DNA of 64,000 bases, taken from the NCBI RefSeq assembly GCF_003319175.1, contig NZ_QOHK01000001.1, positions 310,001-374,000 of the forward strand. The letters run 5' to 3'. Origin of the DNA: Blastococcus sp. TF02-8. Its GTDB lineage: Bacteria > Actinomycetota > Actinomycetes > Mycobacteriales > Geodermatophilaceae. Positions within the stretch are counted from its first letter, which is position 1. Every line of letters begins with the position of its first letter. The position numbers were made by a program, and so were the translations under genes. This document shows, in pieces, positions 35,624 through 44,853 of this stretch. The notes under the pieces are model-generated. The model was not told where the DNA came from. It was given only the letters and a program-made list of their open reading frames with translations, and searched no databases.

Positions 35624-37111
35624 GTGACAGAGCACCAGCCGACCACCCACCTCTTCTCGGGCGCGACGGTCGACCACTATGCCGCCGTCGTGACCGCCGC
35701 GCTCGGCGCGCTGACCGACCGGGTGCGCGTGGTCCGCCGGCCCCGCTCGGGCGCCCCCCAGGAGGACCTCGCGGAGCTGGTCGACGGCATCGACCTCGAC
35801 GCCCCGCTCGGCGACACGTTCTCCGCGCTCAAGGAGACCTCGCGCCTCTACCTGGAGCACGCCGTGTGGTTCCACGAGCCCGGCTACGTCGCCCACCTCA
35901 ACTGCCCGGTCGCCATCCCGGCCCTCGCGGCCGACCTGCTGGCCTCGGCGGTCAACACGTCGGTGGACACCTACGACCAGTCGACGACCGCGACGCTCAT
36001 GGAGCGCCGCCTCATCGCCTGGGCCGCCGGCCGCGCCGGGCTCGGCCCGCTCGCCGACGGGGTGTTCACCAGCGGCGGCACCCAGTCCAACCTGCACGCC
36101 CTGCTGCTCGCCCGCGACGAGACGCTCGCCGCGCTCCCCGGCGGCCGGCTGCCCGGAGGCGCCCGCCTGCGCATCCTCGCCACCGACCAGGCGCACTTCA
36201 GCGTCGTCAAGGCCGCCCGCCTGCTCGGCCTCGGCGGCGACGCGGTCGTGACCGTCCCGACAGACGGTCACCACCGGATGGACCTGGCCGGGCTGCGCCG
36301 CACGGTGGCCGCGGTCCGGGCCGCCGGCGACGTCGTCATGGCGGTCTCCACCACCGCCGGGACGACCGACCTCGGCCGGATCGACCCGCTGCCCGCCGTC
36401 GCCGACGTCTGCGCCGAGGCCGGCGTCTGGCTGCACGTCGACGCCGCCTACGGCGGGGGCCTGCTCGTCTCGCGCCGCAACCGGCACCTCGTCGACGGGA
36501 TCGAGCGCGCCGACTCGGTGACCGTCGACTTCCACAAGACCTTCTTCCAGCCCGTGGCCTCCTCGGCGGTGCTGGTGCGCGACGGCGCGACGCTGCGGCA
36601 CGGCACGCACCACGCCGACTACCTCAACCCCCGTGGCGAGCGGGCACCCAACCAGGTCGACCGCAGCCTGCAGACGACGCGGCGCTTCGACGCGCTCAAG
36701 CTGTGGGTGACGTTGCGCGCCATGGGCGCCGACGCCATCGGCGAGGCGTTCGACGCCTGCCTCGACCTCGCCGCGGGCGTGCACGCGGAGCTGGCCGGGG
36801 ACGCCGACTTCGAGGTGCACAGCGCGCCGACCCTCAGCACCGTGCTGTTCCGCTACCGTCCGGCCGGACCCGACGGCGCCCTCGACCCGGTCGAGGCGGA
36901 CCGGCTCGTCGCCGGCATCCGCGAGCGGCTGTTCGACGAGGGCGAGGCCGTCGTCGCCCGCACCGTCGTCGACGGCCGGCCCTGGCTGAAGTTCACCCTC
37001 CTCAACCCCGGGACCACCCGGGCGGACGTGCGTGCCGTCGTCGGCCTGGTCCGCGAGGCCGGCGACGACCTGCTGGCGCGGGCCCGCGTCCTCGAGGGGG
37101 TGCCGGCGTGA
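35624..37111 (+). CDS. PLP-dependent lysine/ornithine/diamine-forming decarboxylase (DesA-like)
   Basis: The 495-residue group II decarboxylase has GVFTSGGTQSNLHALLLARD (phosphate/PLP binding) and HVDAAYGGGLLV. The PLP-binding lysine is Lys305 in VDFHKTFFQPVASSA. In hydroxamate siderophore operons this enzyme makes cadaverine from lysine (DesA) or putrescine from ornithine. Clear homology to DesA/RhbB-type proteins and the gene order support that role; diaminobutyrate decarboxylase is the alternative. GTG 35624 lies just behind the iron box. The stop overlaps the next start (GTGA). Confidence 0.9.
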   Translation: MTEHQPTTHLFSGATVDHYAAVVTAALGALTDRVRVVRRPRSGAPQEDLAELVDGIDLDAPLGDTFSALKETSRLYLEHAVWFHEPGYVAHLNCPVAIPALAADLLASAVNTSVDTYDQSTTATLMERRLIAWAAGRAGLGPLADGVFTSGGTQSNLHALLLARDETLAALPGGRLPGGARLRILATDQAHFSVVKAARLLGLGGDAVVTVPTDGHHRMDLAGLRRTVAAVRAAGDVVMAVSTTAGTTDLGRIDPLPAVADVCAEAGVWLHVDAAYGGGLLVSRRNRHLVDGIERADSVTVDFHKTFFQPVASSAVLVRDGATLRHGTHHADYLNPRGERAPNQVDRSLQTTRRFDALKLWVTLRAMGADAIGEAFDACLDLAAGVHAELAGDADFEVHSAPTLSTVLFRYRPAGPDGALDPVEADRLVAGIRERLFDEGEAVVARTVVDGRPWLKFTLLNPGTTRADVRAVVGLVREAGDDLLARARVLEGVPA

Positions 37112-38445
37112 ACGACGCGCAGGTGCACGACTTCGTCGCCGTCGGGATCGGGCCGTTCAACCTGGGGCTCGCCGCGCTCTGCGCCCCCGTGCCCGACCTC
37201 TCCGGGGTGTTCCTGGACGACTCCGAGGAGTTCTCCTGGCACCCGGGGATGCTCATCGAGGGCACGACGCTCCAGGTGCCGTTCCTCGCCGACCTGGTCA
37301 CGATGGCCGACCCGACGTCGCCGTACTCCTACCTCGCCTACCTCAAGGCGACCGGCCGGCTGTACCCGTTCTTCATCCGCGAGGACTTCCAGCCGCTGCG
37401 GGCCGAGTACGACGCCTACTGCCGCTGGGTCGCCGAGCGGGTCCCCGGCCTGCGCTGGGGCCGCCGCGTCGAGCGCGTCGAGCACGCCGACGGCGTGTAC
37501 CGGGTGACCGCCCGCGTCGTCGCGACCGGTGCCGAGGAGGTCCACCTCGGGCGGCGACTGGTGCTCGGCGCCGGGACGGTGCCGTCGGTCCCCGCCCCGC
37601 TGCGCGACCTGCCGGGCCCGGCCTGGCACACCGCGCAGTACCTCCAGCACAAGGAGGAGCTGCAGACCCTCGGGCACGTCACCGTCGTGGGCAGCGGGCA
37701 GAGCGCGGCGGAGGTCTACCTCGACCTGCTCGAGGACGCCGACCGGTTCGGCTACCGCGTCGACTGGGTGACCCGCGCCCCCCGGTTCTTCCCCATGGAG
37801 GTCACCAAGCTGACCCTGGAGATGACCTCGCCGGAGTACGCGCGCTACCACCACGCCCTGCCGATGGCGCGCCGCGACGCCCTCGCCCGCGAGCAACGGC
37901 ACCTGTTCAAGGGCATCAGCGGCGACCTGGTCGACGCCATCTACGACACGCTGTACCGGAAGGGCCGGCGCGGCGAGGTGCCGACGTCGCTGCTCACCGG
38001 CGCCGAGGTGACCGGTGCCCGCTGGGACGCCCTGCGGCGCGAGTACGTCCTGGAGCTGCACCACGAGGAGCAGGGCCGCACGGTCGCGCGCACCACGCGG
38101 GGCCTGGTGCTGGCCACCGGCTACCGCGCGGAGGTGCCGATGTTCCTCGACCCGGTGCGCGACCGCATCCGGTGGGACGCCCGCGGCCGCTACGACGTCG
38201 CCTTCGACCACTCGATCGACGTCGACGGGCGGGAGATCTACGTGCAGAACGCCGAGGAGCACACCCACAGCCTGCTCAGCCCGGACCTCGGGATGGGGCC
38301 CTACCGGAACTCGGTGATCATCAACGCCATGTGCGGCCGCGAGGTCTACGTCGTGGAGGAGCACATCGCCTACCAGTCCTTCGGCGTCGAGGACGCCGCC
38401 GAGGTGGGCGCCGACCCGCTGGTGGCCCTCGGGGCCGCCCGGTGA
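37108..38445 (+). CDS. L-lysine/ornithine/diamine N-hydroxylase (DesB-like)
   Basis: The 445-residue flavin monooxygenase is of the IucD/PvdA/DesB type. The N-terminal motif VGIGPFNLGLAAL binds FAD, VTVVGSGQSAAEVYLDLL binds NADPH, and LVLATGYRAEVP is the conserved ATGY motif near the C-terminus. It should hydroxylate the terminal amine of cadaverine or a related diamine, or of the amino acid itself, as the first step to a hydroxamate. It overlaps both neighbours by 4 bp. Confidence 0.92.
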   Translation: MNDAQVHDFVAVGIGPFNLGLAALCAPVPDLSGVFLDDSEEFSWHPGMLIEGTTLQVPFLADLVTMADPTSPYSYLAYLKATGRLYPFFIREDFQPLRAEYDAYCRWVAERVPGLRWGRRVERVEHADGVYRVTARVVATGAEEVHLGRRLVLGAGTVPSVPAPLRDLPGPAWHTAQYLQHKEELQTLGHVTVVGSGQSAAEVYLDLLEDADRFGYRVDWVTRAPRFFPMEVTKLTLEMTSPEYARYHHALPMARRDALAREQRHLFKGISGDLVDAIYDTLYRKGRRGEVPTSLLTGAEVTGARWDALRREYVLELHHEEQGRTVARTTRGLVLATGYRAEVPMFLDPVRDRIRWDARGRYDVAFDHSIDVDGREIYVQNAEEHTHSLLSPDLGMGPYRNSVIINAMCGREVYVVEEHIAYQSFGVEDAAEVGADPLVALGAAR

Positions 38446-39002
38446 ACGCCGGCACGCCGGTCGGGCTGCTCACGCTCGAACCGCTCGACGTCGACCGCGA
38501 CCTCGACCTGCTGCACACCTGGGTCACCTCCCCCCGGTCGGCCTACTGGCTGATGCAGGAGTGCGGGCGCGACGAGGTGCACGATGCCTACGCGGCGATC
38601 GCCGCCGATCCGCACCACGACGCGTGGCTGGGCCGGGTCGAGGGCGTGCCGACGTTCCTCGCCGAGACCTACGACCCGCAGCACCGCGAGCTCGCCGGGG
38701 TGTGGGAGGCCTCCCCCGGCGACGTCGGCATGCACCTGCTGGTCGCGCCGCCGACCGGTGACCGGGTCCCGGGCCTGACGTCGGCGGTCATGGCGGCGGT
38801 CGTGCAGTTCTGCCTGGACCGGCCCGGCGCCCGCCGGGTCGTGGTCGAGCCCGACGCGCGCAACGAGGCGATCCGGGCGAAGAACCGGGCGGCCGGGTTC
38901 GTCGAGCACGGGCCGCTGGATCTCGGCCACAAGACGGCGATGCTGAGCACCTGCACGCCCGAGGCCTTCGCGGCCAGCGAGCTGGGGGCGATGCTGCGAT
39001 GA
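38442..39002 (+). CDS. siderophore N-acyltransferase, GNAT family (DesC/IucB-like)
   Basis: The 186-residue GNAT protein belongs to the IucB/RhbD/DesC group (siderophore 'AlcB' domain). WVTSPRSAYWLMQE, VGMHLLVAPPTG and VVVEPDARNEAIRAKNRAAGF are the characteristic stretches, the last holding the acyl-CoA binding helix. It should acylate the N-hydroxylamine with acetyl-, succinyl- or another acyl-CoA. A second enzyme of the same group closes the operon, so two different acyl groups, or an acyl chain swap, are possible. 4-bp overlaps on both sides. Confidence 0.88.
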   Translation: MNAGTPVGLLTLEPLDVDRDLDLLHTWVTSPRSAYWLMQECGRDEVHDAYAAIAADPHHDAWLGRVEGVPTFLAETYDPQHRELAGVWEASPGDVGMHLLVAPPTGDRVPGLTSAVMAAVVQFCLDRPGARRVVVEPDARNEAIRAKNRAAGFVEHGPLDLGHKTAMLSTCTPEAFAASELGAMLR

Positions 39003-40813
39003 CCGCGACCCCGACCGAGCAGAGGTTCGCCGCGGCGGCACACCTCGAGCCGGCCGCGATGGCCCGGGCACACCGGCACGTCGTCACCAAGGCGCTGTCG
39101 GAGTTCGCGCACGAGCGGCTGGTGACGCCCGGTCCGGCCGAGGGGCCGGCCGGCGCCTCCGGGCGGACCTGGTGGAAGCTGCCGACGGGCGACGGCGTGT
39201 GCTACCGGTTCGCCGCCCGGGTGCTGCCGCTGGAGCACTGGGACGTCGACCCCGCCTCGGTGACCCGGACCGTCGACGGTGCCGAGGCGCCCCTGGACGC
39301 CCTCGCGCTGATCGACGAGCTGCAGCCCGACCTCGGCATCCCCGACGCACTGCTGGCCACCTACCTCGAGGAGGTCAGCGCGACCCTCGCCGGGGTGGCC
39401 TGGAAGCTGCACCACCGCCGTGCCGACGCCCGAGAGCTGGCCCGCGCCGACCTGCAGACCGTCGAGCGGTCGATGACCGAGGGCCATCCGGCGTTCGTGG
39501 CCAACAACGGGCGGATCGGCTTCGGACTGGCCGACACCGCCGCCTACGCGCCCGAGGCCGGGGAACCCGTCCGGTTGGTGTGGGTGGCGGCGCGCCGCGA
39601 GCACACCCACCTGGCGTGCGGGGACGGCGTCGACGAGGGGCTGCTGTACTCCGGGCAGCTCGGCGAGGAGCAGCTCGAGCGCTTCGCGCGGCGGCTGCGG
39701 GAACTCGGCCTGGACCCGGCCGACTACCGCTACCTCCCCGTGCACCCGTGGCAGTGGGAGCACCGGCTGGCGGTCACCTTCGCGGCGGACGTCGGCCGGC
39801 GCGACCTGGTCCCGGTGGGCCGGAGCGAGGACCGCTACCAGGCGCAGCAGTCGATCCGGACCTTCTTCGACCTGGACCGCCCCGACCGGCACTACGTGAA
39901 GACGGCGCTCGCGATCCAGAACATGGGGTTCCTGCGGGGCCTCTCCCCGGCCTACATGCGCCCCACCCCCGCCATCAACGACTGGGTGGCCTCGGTGGTC
40001 CGGTCCGACGCCGAGCTCGCCGGCGCCGGGTTCGACGTGCTGCGCGAGCTGGCCGCGATCGGCTACACCGGCGACGCCTACCACCGGATGGCGGCGCGCG
40101 GGATCCGCTCGCCCTACCAGCGGATGATCGCCGCGCTGTGGCGGGAGAGCCCGGTGCCCCGGCTGGCTGCCGACGAGCGGGCGATGACCATGGCCGCACT
40201 GCTGCACCGCGACGCCGAGGGGCGCTCTCTGGTGGGCGGACTGGTCGCGGACTCCGGCCTGGGTGCGCGGGCCTGGGTGCGCCGCTACCTGGACGCCTAC
40301 CTGCGGCCCGTCGTCCACTGCCTGCTCGCCCACGACCTCGCGTTCATGCCGCACGGGGAGAACGTCATCGTCGTGCTGAGCGGCTCGACGCCGGCGCGGG
40401 TGTTCATGAAGGACGTCGGCGAGGAGGTCGCGGTCTTCGGCGACCGACCCCTGCCGGCGGAGATCGAGCGCATCCGGGTCGACGAGCCCGACGACGTCCG
40501 GCTGCTGTCGGTGTTCACCGACGTCTTCGACGGCTTCCTCCGCTACCTGTCCGCCGTGCTGGACGGGGACGGTCTGCTGCCCGCGGACGAGTTCTGGCCG
40601 GTCGTGGCCGAGTGCCTGCTGGCGCACCGGGCGGCGCACCCGGAGCTGCACGAGCGGTTCGACCTGTTCGCGCCGGAGTTCGCGCACTCGTGCCTCAACC
40701 GGCTGCAGCTGCGCAACACTCTGCAGATGGTGGACCTCGCCGACCAGACCTCCTCGCTGCAGTACGCCGGAACGCTGGCCAACCCGGTCGCGCCCTTCGG
40801 CCCCCGCCGATGA
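38999..40813 (+). CDS. IucA/IucC-family NRPS-independent siderophore synthetase (DesD-like)
   Basis: The 604-residue synthetase joins hydroxamate units by ATP-dependent amide formation. The N-terminal IucA/IucC domain is shown by EGHPAFVANNGRIGFG, YLPVHPWQWEH (the conserved HPWQ), QQSIRTFF, VKTALAIQNMGFLRGLSP and TPAINDW. The FhuF-like C-terminal part has AHDLAFMPHGENVIVV and VFMKDVGEE. The wording is closest to DesD, which oligomerises and closes N-hydroxy-N-succinyl-cadaverine into desferrioxamines, so a desferrioxamine-type product is likely. Start ATG overlaps the previous stop (ATGA). Confidence 0.93.
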   Translation: MTATPTEQRFAAAAHLEPAAMARAHRHVVTKALSEFAHERLVTPGPAEGPAGASGRTWWKLPTGDGVCYRFAARVLPLEHWDVDPASVTRTVDGAEAPLDALALIDELQPDLGIPDALLATYLEEVSATLAGVAWKLHHRRADARELARADLQTVERSMTEGHPAFVANNGRIGFGLADTAAYAPEAGEPVRLVWVAARREHTHLACGDGVDEGLLYSGQLGEEQLERFARRLRELGLDPADYRYLPVHPWQWEHRLAVTFAADVGRRDLVPVGRSEDRYQAQQSIRTFFDLDRPDRHYVKTALAIQNMGFLRGLSPAYMRPTPAINDWVASVVRSDAELAGAGFDVLRELAAIGYTGDAYHRMAARGIRSPYQRMIAALWRESPVPRLAADERAMTMAALLHRDAEGRSLVGGLVADSGLGARAWVRRYLDAYLRPVVHCLLAHDLAFMPHGENVIVVLSGSTPARVFMKDVGEEVAVFGDRPLPAEIERIRVDEPDDVRLLSVFTDVFDGFLRYLSAVLDGDGLLPADEFWPVVAECLLAHRAAHPELHERFDLFAPEFAHSCLNRLQLRNTLQMVDLADQTSSLQYAGTLANPVAPFGPRR

Positions 40814-42882
40814 GCGTGGAGCGCGACGCCTGGGGCGTGCCGACGGTGCGCGCGGGATCGTTCGACGAGCTGGCCCGGGAACAGGGACGGGTCACCGCCG
40901 TCGACCGTGCCTGGCAGCTCGAGGTCGAGCGGTGGCGCAGCGAGGCGACACTGGCGGCGCACGTCGGCGCGGCCGGGCTCCCGTGGGACACCTTCGCCGC
41001 CCGGGCGCGGCTCGACGACACCGCCCGCCGGTGCCACGCGGCGCTCGACCCGGCCACGCGGGCGTGGGTCGAGGCGTACGTCGAGGGCGTGCGGGACGGG
41101 CTGGCCGAGGGGGCGGCGCGGTCACCGGAGCTGCGCGCCCTCGGTCTCGGCGCCGGCCGCTGGCAGCCGTGGACGCCGCTCGGGATCTTCCTCGTCCAGC
41201 ACGTCCTGTTCGGGACGGTCGGATCGAAGCTGTGGCGCGGCCACCTGCTGCGCTCCTTCGGGCCCGGGCTGGGCCCGGAGCTCGCCGTCGCCCTGGGGTT
41301 GGGGCCGCCGGAGGGCAGCAACGCGGTGGCGGTCACCGGCACCCGCACGGCATCGGGGCTGCCGCTGGTGGCGGGCGACCCGCACCGGGTCCTGGAGCGC
41401 CCCGGCGTCTACCAGCAGGTGCGGCTGGTCTGCGACGAGGTCGACGTCGTCGGGCTGGCGTTCCCCGGGGTACCCGGAGTGGCTCACTTCGGGCACACCG
41501 GCACGGTCGCCTGGGCGGTGACCAACGCGATGGCCGACTACCAGGACCTCTACCGGGAACGGCTGCGCCGCGACGACGACTCGGTGCAGGCGCACGGGCC
41601 CGAGGGCTGGGAGCCGGCGGAGGTCAGCACGGTGCGGCTGGCCGTGCGCGACGGCGAACCGGTGGACGTCGAGACGGTGGAGACGGCACGGGGCCCCGTG
41701 GTGGTGCCCTCGTGGGGGCCCGACGAGGCCCTGTCGCTGCGCACGCCGAGCCGGGTCGATGCCGCGCTCGGGTTCGAGGCGCTGCCGGCGCTGCTGCGGG
41801 CGCGCACCGCGGGTGACGTCGAGGCGGCGCTCGCCTCCTGGATCGAGCCGGTGAACGCCTACCTCGTCGCCGACACCACCGGTGACGTCCGCCAGCTCGT
41901 GGCCGGCCGGGTGCCGGACCGCGCGACCGCCAACGGCTGGTACCCGGTTCCTGCGTGGGAGGCGGCGTCCGCGTGGCGGGGCACCCATCCCGTGCCGGCC
42001 GGGCAGCGGGTGACCGACCACGCGCCCTGGGACGGCGTCGCGGTGACCGCCAACGACGCGCGGCCCGACGTCGCGCGGTTCGGCACCGTCTTCGCCCCGC
42101 CGCACCGGGCCGCCCGGCTGCGCGCCCTGCTGACCGGCCGCACCGGGCTGACCGTCGACGACCTCGCGGCCGTGCTGGTCGACACCAGCGCACCGCCCAC
42201 CGGAGCGGTCGACCTGCTCCTGGACTCGGCGTTCCCGGCGGAGGGCACGCCGGCGGCCCACCTGCTCGCCGCGGTCAGGACCTGGGACCGGCGGATGGAC
42301 GCCGGCAGCGAAGGAGCCGGCGCCCTCGCCGCCTGGCGCTCGGCTCTCGTCCGGCGGATCGCTGCCCTGCCGCTGCTCGCTCCGGCGCACGTGCCGGCGG
42401 GGCTGCCGGAGGTCCTGGCGCCGTGGCTCGACCCCGTCGAGCGGATCGGGACCTCGCTCTCGCGACTGCTCGGCGTGCTCCCCGAGGTCGGGGTGGACGT
42501 GGCGGAGCTGGCCCGCCAGGCACTGGACGACGCCGCCGCGGCCGGGCCTGCGGAGTGGGGCGGGAGTCATCGCCTGCACACCGTGCACTCGCTGGACGGC
42601 ACCGGCTGGGAGGACGCCGTCGTCCGCCCCGCCGACGGGACCCCGCTGTCGGGCGACACCGACTGCGTGCTGGCCACCGCCAGCGTGCCCGGGGTGACCG
42701 ACCTGTCCTTCCGCGGGCCGGTCGCCCGCTACGTCTGGGACCTCGCCGACCGCGGCGCCAGCCGCTGGGTGGTCCCGCTGGGTGCCGACGGCGCACCCGG
42801 CCCGCACGCCGAGGACCAGACCCCGCTGTGGGTCCGCGGCGACCTCGTCCCCGTTCCCGCATCCCCGGAGGAGCTCCCGTGA
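40810..42882 (+). CDS. penicillin-acylase-family Ntn hydrolase within the siderophore operon
   Basis: The 690-residue proenzyme starts VERDAWGVPTVRA, the normal opening of the mature alpha subunit, and has no signal peptide, so it stays in the cytoplasm. The self-cleavage site is Gly-Ser170 in PPEGSNAVAVTGTRT, making Ser170 the N-terminal nucleophile of the beta subunit. FGHTGTVAWAVTNAMAD and VTANDARP follow as family marks. It should hydrolyse or transfer an acyl group on an amide. The 4-bp overlaps tie it to the siderophore genes. PvdQ of pyoverdine synthesis is a periplasmic relative in role. From memory, acylase/acyltransferase pairs occur in some arylated desferrioxamine clusters. Confidence 0.88.
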   Translation: MSVERDAWGVPTVRAGSFDELAREQGRVTAVDRAWQLEVERWRSEATLAAHVGAAGLPWDTFAARARLDDTARRCHAALDPATRAWVEAYVEGVRDGLAEGAARSPELRALGLGAGRWQPWTPLGIFLVQHVLFGTVGSKLWRGHLLRSFGPGLGPELAVALGLGPPEGSNAVAVTGTRTASGLPLVAGDPHRVLERPGVYQQVRLVCDEVDVVGLAFPGVPGVAHFGHTGTVAWAVTNAMADYQDLYRERLRRDDDSVQAHGPEGWEPAEVSTVRLAVRDGEPVDVETVETARGPVVVPSWGPDEALSLRTPSRVDAALGFEALPALLRARTAGDVEAALASWIEPVNAYLVADTTGDVRQLVAGRVPDRATANGWYPVPAWEAASAWRGTHPVPAGQRVTDHAPWDGVAVTANDARPDVARFGTVFAPPHRAARLRALLTGRTGLTVDDLAAVLVDTSAPPTGAVDLLLDSAFPAEGTPAAHLLAAVRTWDRRMDAGSEGAGALAAWRSALVRRIAALPLLAPAHVPAGLPEVLAPWLDPVERIGTSLSRLLGVLPEVGVDVAELARQALDDAAAAGPAEWGGSHRLHTVHSLDGTGWEDAVVRPADGTPLSGDTDCVLATASVPGVTDLSFRGPVARYVWDLADRGASRWVVPLGADGAPGPHAEDQTPLWVRGDLVPVPASPEELP

Positions 42883-43457
42883 CCGATGCCCGCCTCGTCG
42901 AGGGGCCCGTTCCGTTCGGGTCCGATCGCACGATGACCGTGCGCGTGCTCGACCCGGAGGGGGACGCGCCGCTCGTGCACTCCTGGGTGCGGGAGGAGCG
43001 CGCCCGGTTCTGGGGCATGACCGACCACACCGAGGAGCAGGTGCGGGAGATCTACGGGTTCGTCGACTCCCTGGACACCCACCACGCGTACCTCCTGTCG
43101 GTCGAGGGCGTCCCCGTCGCACTGCTGCAGACCTACGAGCCGGCGGAGGACCCGGTCGGCGAGACCTACGCGGTGCAGCCGGGTGACCTCGGCATCCACC
43201 TGCTCCTCGCACCGGCCGGCACCCCGGAACGGAACTTCACCCCCCGGCTCTTCGGCGCGCTGGGGCCGGTGCTCCTGCGGGACCCCGCGGTGCAGCGCAT
43301 CGTCGCGGAGCCGGACGCGGGCAACGCGGCGGCGGTCGCCCGCATCACCCGGCTGGGGTTCGAGCTGGGACCGCTGATCGACCTGCCCGAGAAGAAGGCA
43401 CAGCTGGCCTTCCTCTCCCGAGAGGTGCTCGAAGGCCTCTCCGCGACCTACGCCTGA
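42879..43457 (+). CDS. second siderophore-type N-acyltransferase (GNAT)
   Basis: The 192-residue protein is of the same AlcB/IucB-like group as the third gene of the operon. VHSWVREERARFWGM, LGIHLLLAPAGTPERNF and RIVAEPDAGNAAAVARITRLGF align with its key stretches. It differs clearly in sequence, so the pair is not a recent duplicate. It may use a different acyl-CoA or a different acceptor, perhaps working with the acylase. It ends the six-gene operon and overlaps the acylase by 4 bp (GTGA). Confidence 0.87.
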   Translation: MTDARLVEGPVPFGSDRTMTVRVLDPEGDAPLVHSWVREERARFWGMTDHTEEQVREIYGFVDSLDTHHAYLLSVEGVPVALLQTYEPAEDPVGETYAVQPGDLGIHLLLAPAGTPERNFTPRLFGALGPVLLRDPAVQRIVAEPDAGNAAAVARITRLGFELGPLIDLPEKKAQLAFLSREVLEGLSATYA

Positions 43458-43560
43458 GACCGCAGCCGAGCGCGCTGCCACCTCCGCGCAAGACCTCCGG
43501 TCCGTCTGTGCACAGGCTTCTGACCTGGGGATTCATCGTGCGGACGTTGGTCGGACCGGC

Positions 43561-43582
43561 TAGTATTCGTACATGTGTTCGA
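43561..43582 (+). promoter_or_regulatory. LexA SOS box overlapping -10 region and start codon of the HNH gene
   Basis: TCGTACATGTGTTCGA at 43567-43582 matches the actinobacterial LexA box TCGAAC-N4-GTTCGA at 11 of 12 defined bases. Just ahead, TAGTAT (43561-43566) is a good -10 hexamer. The ATG at 43573 lies in the centre of the box, at the position expected for +1, so the mRNA is probably leaderless. LexA bound here would block both transcription initiation and the start codon region. Confidence 0.75.
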
Positions 43583-44817
43583 ATGGTTCGGCGGCCCTGG
43601 AGGCGGCTCTCGACGAGCTGTCGTCCGAGCGGCTGGACGGGTCGTTCGGGCCGGCTCTGCTGGAGCGGTTCGGGGAGCTGCTGACCCTGCAGAACCGGCT
43701 GGCCGCCGAGGTCGCGCGCACGGTGCGCCAGTGCGAGCTGGCCGACGCCGCGGAGTTCGACGGCAAGGCCTCGATGCAGTCCTGGCTGCGTCGGCACGCC
43801 CGGTTCTCCGCCCGTGCCGCGTCCTCGCTGGTGCGCACCGGGCGAGCGGTGGAGCACCTGCCCGCGGTGGCCGCGGCGTTCGCCGCCGGTGACATCTCCG
43901 CCGAGGCGGTGTCGGTGATCGCGCCGGTCGCCGAACCGAAGAACCTGGCCGCCGCGCAGGACGCCGGTGTGGACCTGGCCGGGGTCGACGAGGCGCTGGC
44001 CGAGGTCGCCCGCACCCAGTTCCACCCGGTGCTGCGCCAGGCCGTCGCCCACTACCTGGACCGCCTCGACCCCGACGGAACCGAACCGGACCCCACCGAG
44101 CAGCGATCGCTGACGATGGCCACGCACGCCGACGGGTCGGTCAGCGGCCGGTTCGAGCTCGACGCCGTGGGTGGGGAGAAGTTCCAGGCAGCGATCGAGT
44201 CGATCCTGCAGGCCAGCCGCCCCGCCGGAGACACTCGCACCCGCGCCCAGCAGTCCGCCGACGCCCTCGTCCAGCTCTGCGACAACCAGCTCGCCGCCGG
44301 CACCCTGCCCACGCTGCGCACCTTCAAGCCGCACGTGGTGGTCCGTGTCGACCTCGACGACCTGGTCGACCCGTCGACGGGCCCTGGGGCGGCACGGCTG
44401 GGATTCGGGGCCACCATCTCCGCAGCACGGGCCCGCTGGCTGGCCTGCGACGGCACCGTCGCACGCATCGTCATCGGCCCCGACGGCGCGCCCCTGGACC
44501 TCGGTCGCTCCCACCGGCTGTTCACCCACCACCTCCGGCGGGCCGTGGAGGCCCGCGACGGTGGCTGCGTCTTCGCCGGCTGCGACGCCCCCGCCCACTG
44601 GTGCGACGTCCACCACCTCGTCCACTGGGCCGACGGCGGCGACACCAGCCTCGGCAACGCAGCACTCCTCTGCGAACGCCACCACGGCAAGGTCCACCAC
44701 GGGTTCCGGATCGAACGAGATCCCGCCGGCCGATGGCACACCCACCGCCCCGACGGCACCGAGATCCACGTCCTGCCCCGCATCACCACCGAACCGGTCA
44801 CCACCCGCGCCGGCTGA
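43573..44817 (+). CDS. DUF222/HNH endonuclease-domain protein (13E12 repeat type)
   Basis: The 414-residue protein has an N-terminal DUF222 domain and a C-terminal HNH motif: GCVFAGCDAPAHWCDVHH, HWADGGDTSLGNAALLCERHH. The Cys pairs and His form a zinc-bound HNH fold able to cut DNA. These genes are numerous in Mycobacterium (13E12 family) and Geodermatophilaceae, and their function is unsettled. The start ATG lies in a LexA box, so induction by DNA damage is likely. It is flanked by the siderophore operon and an MFS gene, without obvious mobile-element ends. Confidence 0.85.
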   Translation: MCSNGSAALEAALDELSSERLDGSFGPALLERFGELLTLQNRLAAEVARTVRQCELADAAEFDGKASMQSWLRRHARFSARAASSLVRTGRAVEHLPAVAAAFAAGDISAEAVSVIAPVAEPKNLAAAQDAGVDLAGVDEALAEVARTQFHPVLRQAVAHYLDRLDPDGTEPDPTEQRSLTMATHADGSVSGRFELDAVGGEKFQAAIESILQASRPAGDTRTRAQQSADALVQLCDNQLAAGTLPTLRTFKPHVVVRVDLDDLVDPSTGPGAARLGFGATISAARARWLACDGTVARIVIGPDGAPLDLGRSHRLFTHHLRRAVEARDGGCVFAGCDAPAHWCDVHHLVHWADGGDTSLGNAALLCERHHGKVHHGFRIERDPAGRWHTHRPDGTEIHVLPRITTEPVTTRAG

Positions 44818-44853
44818 ACCGGCCGCTGGGGCGGGGACACGCCCGGGCCGGGA

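Noticed and set aside
36000-43457. NRPS or PKS siderophore cluster
   Set aside because: No carrier, condensation or adenylation modules are present; the IucA/IucC synthetase shows NRPS-independent assembly.
43573-44817. HNH gene as part of a mobile element or restriction system
   Set aside because: No inverted ends, integrase, methylase or change of base composition was seen around it.
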